Source: Burkholderiales bacterium UBA2647 (lineage in GTDB: Bacteria; Pseudomonadota; Gammaproteobacteria; Burkholderiales; Burkholderiaceae_E). From it: a stretch of DNA of 18,186 bases. Made by a program: the position numbers and the translations under genes. The notes beneath the pieces were generated by a model. The model had not been told where the DNA came from. It saw only the letters and a list, made by a program, of their open reading frames with translations, and ran no database searches. The DNA lies in NCBI GenBank assembly GCA_002359635.1, contig DENJ01000121.1:1-18186 (forward strand). Reading direction: 5' to 3'. Each line of letters begins with the position of its first letter. Position 1 is the stretch's first letter. This document shows, in pieces, positions 14,830 through 18,186 of the stretch.

Positions 14830-15540
14830 TTAGACAGCGCGTTTCACCATCAACTCTTTGATCTTGCCAATGGCCTTGGTGGGATTCAGACCCTTGGGAC
14901 AAACATCGACACAATTCATGATGGTGTGGCAACGAAAAAGCCGGTAAGGGTCCTCGAGGTTATCGAGCCTTGCGGAGGTCGCCTGATCTCGTGTGTCGGC
15001 AATAAAGCGATAGGCTTGAAGCAAGCCGGCAGGCCCCACGAACTTATCGGGATTCCACCAAAACGACGGACAACTCGTGGAGCAGCATGCACACAAAATG
15101 CACTCATAGAGTCCATCAAGTTCTTCCCTATCCTCGGGCGACTGCAGACGCTCCTTCTCGGGCGGCGGATTGTCGTTGATGAGGAAAGGCTGTACCGAAT
15201 GGTACTGCTTGAAGAATTGCGTCATGTCGACGATCAAATCGCGAACGACAGGTAAACCCGGTAGCGGCTTTAAAACGATCGGCTGCCTCAGGTCACGAAG
15301 GTTTGTGATGCAGGCGAGACCGTTCTTGCCATTGATGTTCATTGCATCAGAGCCGCAAACGCCTTCTCTGCATGAACGCCGAAATGACAAGGTCGGGTCG
15401 AAATCACTTTTGATTCTCATCAAAGCATCCAACAACATCTTGTCATTGGGCTGTAGGCTGACTTCCAAATCCTGCATGTAAGGCTTAGCATCTTTATCAG
15501 GATCGTAGCGATATATAGAAAAACGAACGGTCTTGCTCAT
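14830..15540 (-). CDS. sdhB: Succinate dehydrogenase iron-sulfur subunit SdhB
   Basis: SdhB carries electrons from the FAD of SdhA to quinone through three clusters, on the cytoplasmic face of the inner membrane. In the 236-residue product the [2Fe-2S] ligands are Cys57, Cys62, Asp65 and Cys77 (SCREGVCGSD, GLACIT), an Asp replacing one Cys as in E. coli. The [4Fe-4S] ligands are Cys147, Cys150, Cys153 and Cys214. The [3Fe-4S] ligands are Cys157, Cys204 and Cys210 (CILCACCSTSC, CHTIMNC, CPKGLNP). Two ATGs are adjacent; I chose the second (15540) because AGGAG is five bases from it and only two from the first (15543). It follows sdhA after 65 bases. Confidence 0.97.
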   Translation of the reverse strand: MSKTVRFSIYRYDPDKDAKPYMQDLEVSLQPNDKMLLDALMRIKSDFDPTLSFRRSCREGVCGSDAMNINGKNGLACITNLRDLRQPIVLKPLPGLPVVRDLIVDMTQFFKQYHSVQPFLINDNPPPEKERLQSPEDREELDGLYECILCACCSTSCPSFWWNPDKFVGPAGLLQAYRFIADTRDQATSARLDNLEDPYRLFRCHTIMNCVDVCPKGLNPTKAIGKIKELMVKRAV

Positions 15541-15573
15541 CATTACTCCTGCGTGATCATGACGCAATGCGAT

Positions 15574-15604
15574 AAAAAATGCACTTCGGTTACCGGCTTG
15601 TGGC
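15574..15604 (-). terminator. Imperfect stem plus T-run between sdhA and sdhB
   Basis: Just after the sdhA stop, the minus strand reads an imperfect hairpin (CAC/GTG outer, CGG/CCG inner around TAA), then CA, and six Ts (15579-15574). This looks like a weak terminator or pause site inside the operon, which might lower sdhB relative to sdhA. The stem is poor, so it may be chance. Confidence 0.25.
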
Positions 15605-15605
15605 T

Positions 15606-17396
15606 CTAGAAGGTTCGAGCTTTTGGCACGAAGGTGTCGACACTGATGGGCTTGAGCACCACAGGCTTGTAATCGAGTCTATTACCCTCGCTATACCAAA
15701 GACTGTGGCGCATCCAATGCGTATCGTCCCGGTTTGGATAGTCGCGATGCGCATGAGCCCCACGACTTTCCTTACGCGCCTCTGCAGACACCATGGTAGC
15801 TTTCGCAGTCTCCATGAGATTGTCAAGCTCGAGGGCCTCGACTCGCGCTGTATTAAAGACTTTTGATTTGTCTTTCAGATGAATATGCTTGGCCCGCTGA
15901 TCGAGCTCAGCGATTTCTTTAACGCCTTCTTTCAACAGTTCCTCGGTACGAAACACCCCGCAGTGTGACTGCATGGTCTTGCGTACATCGTTGGCGACGT
16001 CTTGAATATTCTCGCCGCTGCTTGATCCCTCAAGATGCGCAAGCCTAGCGAGCGAAGCATCGCCTGCGTCAGGCGGAAGGTCTCTGAATTCATCAGCATT
16101 GAGCTTGCTTGAAACAATGTGATTTCCTGCCGCACGACCAAAAACCAGCAAGTCAAGCAGCGAGTTGGTTCCGAGCCGGTTTGCACCATGCACCGACACA
16201 CAAGCGCATTCGCCAATCGCGTAGAGTCCTGGAACAACCGTGTTGGGATTGCCGGCTTTAGGCACAACAACCTCACCGTGATAATTGGTTGGGATGCCGC
16301 CCATCTGGTAGTGAATCGTCGGGACCACCGGAATAGGATCTTTGATCGGATCGACGTTGGCAAATTTGATTGCAATCTCGCGGATGGAAGGAAGGCGCTT
16401 CAGAATGGTTTCGGCGCCAAGATGATCAAGCTTCAAGAGCACATGATCACCATGCTCTCCACAGCCGCGCCCTTCTTTGATTTCCTGGTCCATCGAGCGC
16501 GACACAAAATCACGAGGCGCAAGATCCTTGAGCGTTGGCGCGTAACGCTCCATGAAACGCTCACCATGCTTGTTCAACAAAATACCACCTTCGCCGCGTA
16601 CGCCCTCGGTAATCAGTACGCCAGCGCCAGCAACCCCGGTCGGGTGGAATTGCCAAAATTCCATATCCTCAAGTGGTATGCCGGCACGTGCCGCCATTCC
16701 CATGCCGTCGCCAGTATTAATGAAGGCGTTTGTAGACGCCTGCCAGATACGTCCCGCGCCGCCTGTTGCCAACACGGTGACCTTGGATTGCAGCAACATC
16801 ACCTCGCCGGTTTCCATCTCCAGCGCAACGACACCCACGACGGCACCTTGACCATCTCGAATCAGGTCAAGCGCCATCCATTCAACAAAAAACTGGGTCC
16901 TCGCCTGAACATTGCGCTGATACAGGGTGTGGAGCAATGCGTGGCCCGTGCGATCGGCTGCTGCGCAGGCACGTTGCACCGGCTTCTCACCGAAATTGGC
17001 CGTGTGCCCACCAAAGGGGCGTTGGTAAATTGTCCCGTCCGGATTACGGTCAAAAGGCATGCCAAAGTGCTCCAATTCATAGACCACCTTCGGTGCTTCG
17101 CGACACATGAACTCAATTGCATCTTGATCGCCTAAATAATCAGAGCCTTTCACCGTGTCAAACATATGCCAGTACCAGCTGTCTTCCGACATATTGCCCA
17201 AGGCAGCGCCGATACCTCCTTGCGCGGCAACGGTATGGGATCGCGTGGGAAATACCTTGCTTAACACAGCAACGCTGTAGCCTGCCTGCGCAAGCTGTAA
17301 TGAACAACGCATCCCCGAGCCGCCGGCGCCGACGATGACCGCATCGAAGCGGCGGCGAGGAAGATTGTTGGCCAAGTGGCTTACGATTTCCGTCAT
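15606..17396 (-). CDS. sdhA: Succinate dehydrogenase flavoprotein subunit SdhA
   Basis: SdhA oxidises succinate to fumarate with covalently bound FAD and is the catalytic subunit facing the cytoplasm. FAD-binding VIVGAGGSGMR is at 20-30. His54 in TRSHTVAAQGG is the predicted FAD-linked histidine, consistent with sdhE in the same cluster. RPFGGHT, WQFHPTGV, RGEGGILLN, HYQMGGIPTN and HGANRLGTNSLLDLLVFGRA are the conserved substrate- and FAD-site blocks in order. The length of 596 is normal. The ATG at 17396 has GAGG eight bases upstream. It lies between sdhD and sdhB as usual. Confidence 0.98.
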   Translation of the reverse strand: MTEIVSHLANNLPRRRFDAVIVGAGGSGMRCSLQLAQAGYSVAVLSKVFPTRSHTVAAQGGIGAALGNMSEDSWYWHMFDTVKGSDYLGDQDAIEFMCREAPKVVYELEHFGMPFDRNPDGTIYQRPFGGHTANFGEKPVQRACAAADRTGHALLHTLYQRNVQARTQFFVEWMALDLIRDGQGAVVGVVALEMETGEVMLLQSKVTVLATGGAGRIWQASTNAFINTGDGMGMAARAGIPLEDMEFWQFHPTGVAGAGVLITEGVRGEGGILLNKHGERFMERYAPTLKDLAPRDFVSRSMDQEIKEGRGCGEHGDHVLLKLDHLGAETILKRLPSIREIAIKFANVDPIKDPIPVVPTIHYQMGGIPTNYHGEVVVPKAGNPNTVVPGLYAIGECACVSVHGANRLGTNSLLDLLVFGRAAGNHIVSSKLNADEFRDLPPDAGDASLARLAHLEGSSSGENIQDVANDVRKTMQSHCGVFRTEELLKEGVKEIAELDQRAKHIHLKDKSKVFNTARVEALELDNLMETAKATMVSAEARKESRGAHAHRDYPNRDDTHWMRHSLWYSEGNRLDYKPVVLKPISVDTFVPKARTF

Positions 17397-17453
17397 GTTT
17401 AATGCCTCAATGGTTGCGACGTATCAGGCTTGAAGTTCGATAGGGTAAGAACC

Positions 17454-17804
17454 TCAAACTTTCCAAAGAATCAGCACAGTCCAGCACAGATAGGCCATCA
17501 GACCGATGATGGTGAGCACCTGAAGGCTCAAGCGGATTGATGTCGGTTTGATATAGTCCATATAAATGTCGCGCACACCAACCCATGCATGCCAGCAAAG
17601 TGCCAACATCGCCAAGAGGGTGATGATTTTGAACCAGCCTTGTGCAAAAAGTCCTGCCCACTGGTCATAGCTCGAGGCAGACCCCAGGCTGACGGCCGAA
17701 AGCAGCGCCAGCGTGTAAGCAAGCAGCACGACAGCGGTGATACGCTGCGCAAGCCAATCCTTAAGCCCATAGTGGGCGCCGGTCACAACCCGTCTGCTAG
17801 CCAT
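17454..17804 (-). CDS. sdhD: Succinate dehydrogenase membrane anchor SdhD
   Basis: SdhD and SdhC anchor SdhAB in the inner membrane and carry haem b and the ubiquinone site. The 116-residue protein has three membrane segments (about 22-40, 56-78, 93-114). His72 in CWHAWVGVRD matches the position of E. coli SdhD His71, a conserved histidine near the haem/quinone site. Asp83-Tyr84 in YMDYIKP matches the Asp-Tyr pair at the quinone site. The ATG at 17804 follows the sdhC stop by one base, with GGAG nine bases upstream inside sdhC. An upstream in-frame start at 17837 would lie deep in sdhC and is less likely. This gene is followed by sdhA after 57 bases. Confidence 0.94.
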   Translation of the reverse strand: MASRRVVTGAHYGLKDWLAQRITAVVLLAYTLALLSAVSLGSASSYDQWAGLFAQGWFKIITLLAMLALCWHAWVGVRDIYMDYIKPTSIRLSLQVLTIIGLMAYLCWTVLILWKV

Positions 17805-17805
17805 C

Positions 17806-18186
17806 TTAGAGCGCTCCAAAAAGTCGAAGTGCAACAATCACCGTCATGGCCAGACTCAGAATCAGCACGATTCTCGCGCTGGAGCGCGCCTGTTCTTTGG
17901 CTGTCCCAATGTGCAAATCCAAGATCAGGTATCGGATCCCAGCGATGGCATGATGCAGAAAAGCCCAGATCACACCGAGGCAAATCAGTTTGGCAAGAGG
18001 ATGGGCAAGCATGGTGCTTAGCCTGGCATGCGTCATCTCGGAAGCAATACTCTGATCGAGCGTGAAAAGGATCAGCGGAATACCGATGAGAAACAAAAAA
18101 GCACCACTCAAGCGGTGCAGAATCGATACCACACCCGCAAGTGGCAGACGATAGCTGAGGATTTGCGAAACATGAATGTTTCGAAA
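17806..18186 (-). CDS. sdhC: Succinate dehydrogenase cytochrome b556 subunit SdhC (start outside window)
   Basis: This is the large anchor subunit, binding haem b and ubiquinone with SdhD in the inner membrane. The frame is open to the right edge, giving 126 visible residues beginning FRNIHVSQILSYRLP. Only a few N-terminal residues should be missing. VVSILHRLSG (fragment residues 19-28) is the family's quinone-site motif. His79 in HHAIAGIR corresponds to the haem-ligand histidine of E. coli SdhC (His84). Three membrane segments are visible (about 29-46, 64-86, 102-122). A GTG at 18132 could be mistaken for the start, but the conserved sequence upstream shows the gene is longer. It is the first gene of the sdhCDAB-sdhE-gltA-odhAB-lpdA cluster; its promoter lies outside. 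Confidence 0.95.
   Translation of the reverse strand, partial: FRNIHVSQILSYRLPLAGVVSILHRLSGAFLFLIGIPLILFTLDQSIASEMTHARLSTMLAHPLAKLICLGVIWAFLHHAIAGIRYLILDLHIGTAKEQARSSARIVLILSLAMTVIVALRLFGAL

Noticed and set aside
16119..17135. Long plus-strand open frame of 338 codons antisense to sdhA
   Set aside because: It lies wholly inside sdhA on the other strand, has no ribosome binding site or recognisable motif, and is explained by the codon bias of the real gene.
18130..18132. GTG as the sdhC start
   Set aside because: The frame continues upstream with conserved SdhC sequence (QILSYRLPLAGVV), so the gene is longer and simply cut by the window edge.
1..18186. Search for CRISPR arrays, insertion sequences, phage genes, toxin-antitoxin pairs and tRNA/rRNA genes
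   Set aside because: No repeat-spacer pattern, transposase, terminal inverted repeat pair, toxin-like gene or cloverleaf was seen. Nearly the whole window is accounted for by core metabolic and housekeeping genes.

Overview
This window is core chromosomal sequence. The gene content and order are those of a betaproteobacterium, most likely Burkholderiales. Two syntenies support this. One is the respiratory/TCA cluster sdhC-sdhD-sdhA-sdhB-sdhE-gltA-odhA-odhB-lpdA-zapE. The other is bamD divergent from rluD-pgeF, followed by a gene whose position matches the polyhydroxyalkanoate synthase gene of many Burkholderiales. GC looks moderate and even along the window (by eye, not computed). I see no insertion sequence, phage gene, CRISPR array, tRNA or rRNA.

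Layout from right to left, which is the direction of transcription for all genes except bamD. At 18186-14496 lie the succinate dehydrogenase genes: sdhC (start cut by the window edge), sdhD, sdhA, sdhB and the flavinylation factor sdhE. At 14360-13053 is citrate synthase gltA. At 12936-7088 is the 2-oxoglutarate dehydrogenase complex: odhA (E1), odhB (E2), and lpdA (E3). At 7016-3201 comes a tight run of the ZapE/AFG1 ATPase, a YdcH-type small protein, a YoaA/DinG-type iron-sulfur helicase and a small predicted secreted protein of unknown function. bamD (2335-3159) is the only plus-strand gene and converges on that run. rluD and pgeF (2210-334) diverge from bamD. The left edge (1-125) holds the first 41 codons of another minus-strand gene.

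Functionally, gltA, odhAB-lpdA and sdhCDAB cover citrate synthesis, 2-oxoglutarate to succinyl-CoA, and succinate to fumarate. Their electrons enter the respiratory chain through the SDH membrane anchor. SdhE matures SdhA. The left part is envelope and cell maintenance: BamD in outer-membrane protein assembly, RluD in 23S rRNA pseudouridylation, PgeF in peptidoglycan-precursor editing.

I found no undescribed system that the sequence clearly supports. The observations worth a second look are mostly intergenic. They are: competing inverted repeats across the gltA stop codon; a structured odhA-odhB gap with its own promoter-like sequence; two tandem hairpins between lpdA and zapE; a helical-phased 22-bp direct repeat upstream of the left-edge gene; and a recent-looking 24-bp duplication in the OdhB linker. 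In addition there is one unrecognised secreted protein closely linked to the helicase gene.
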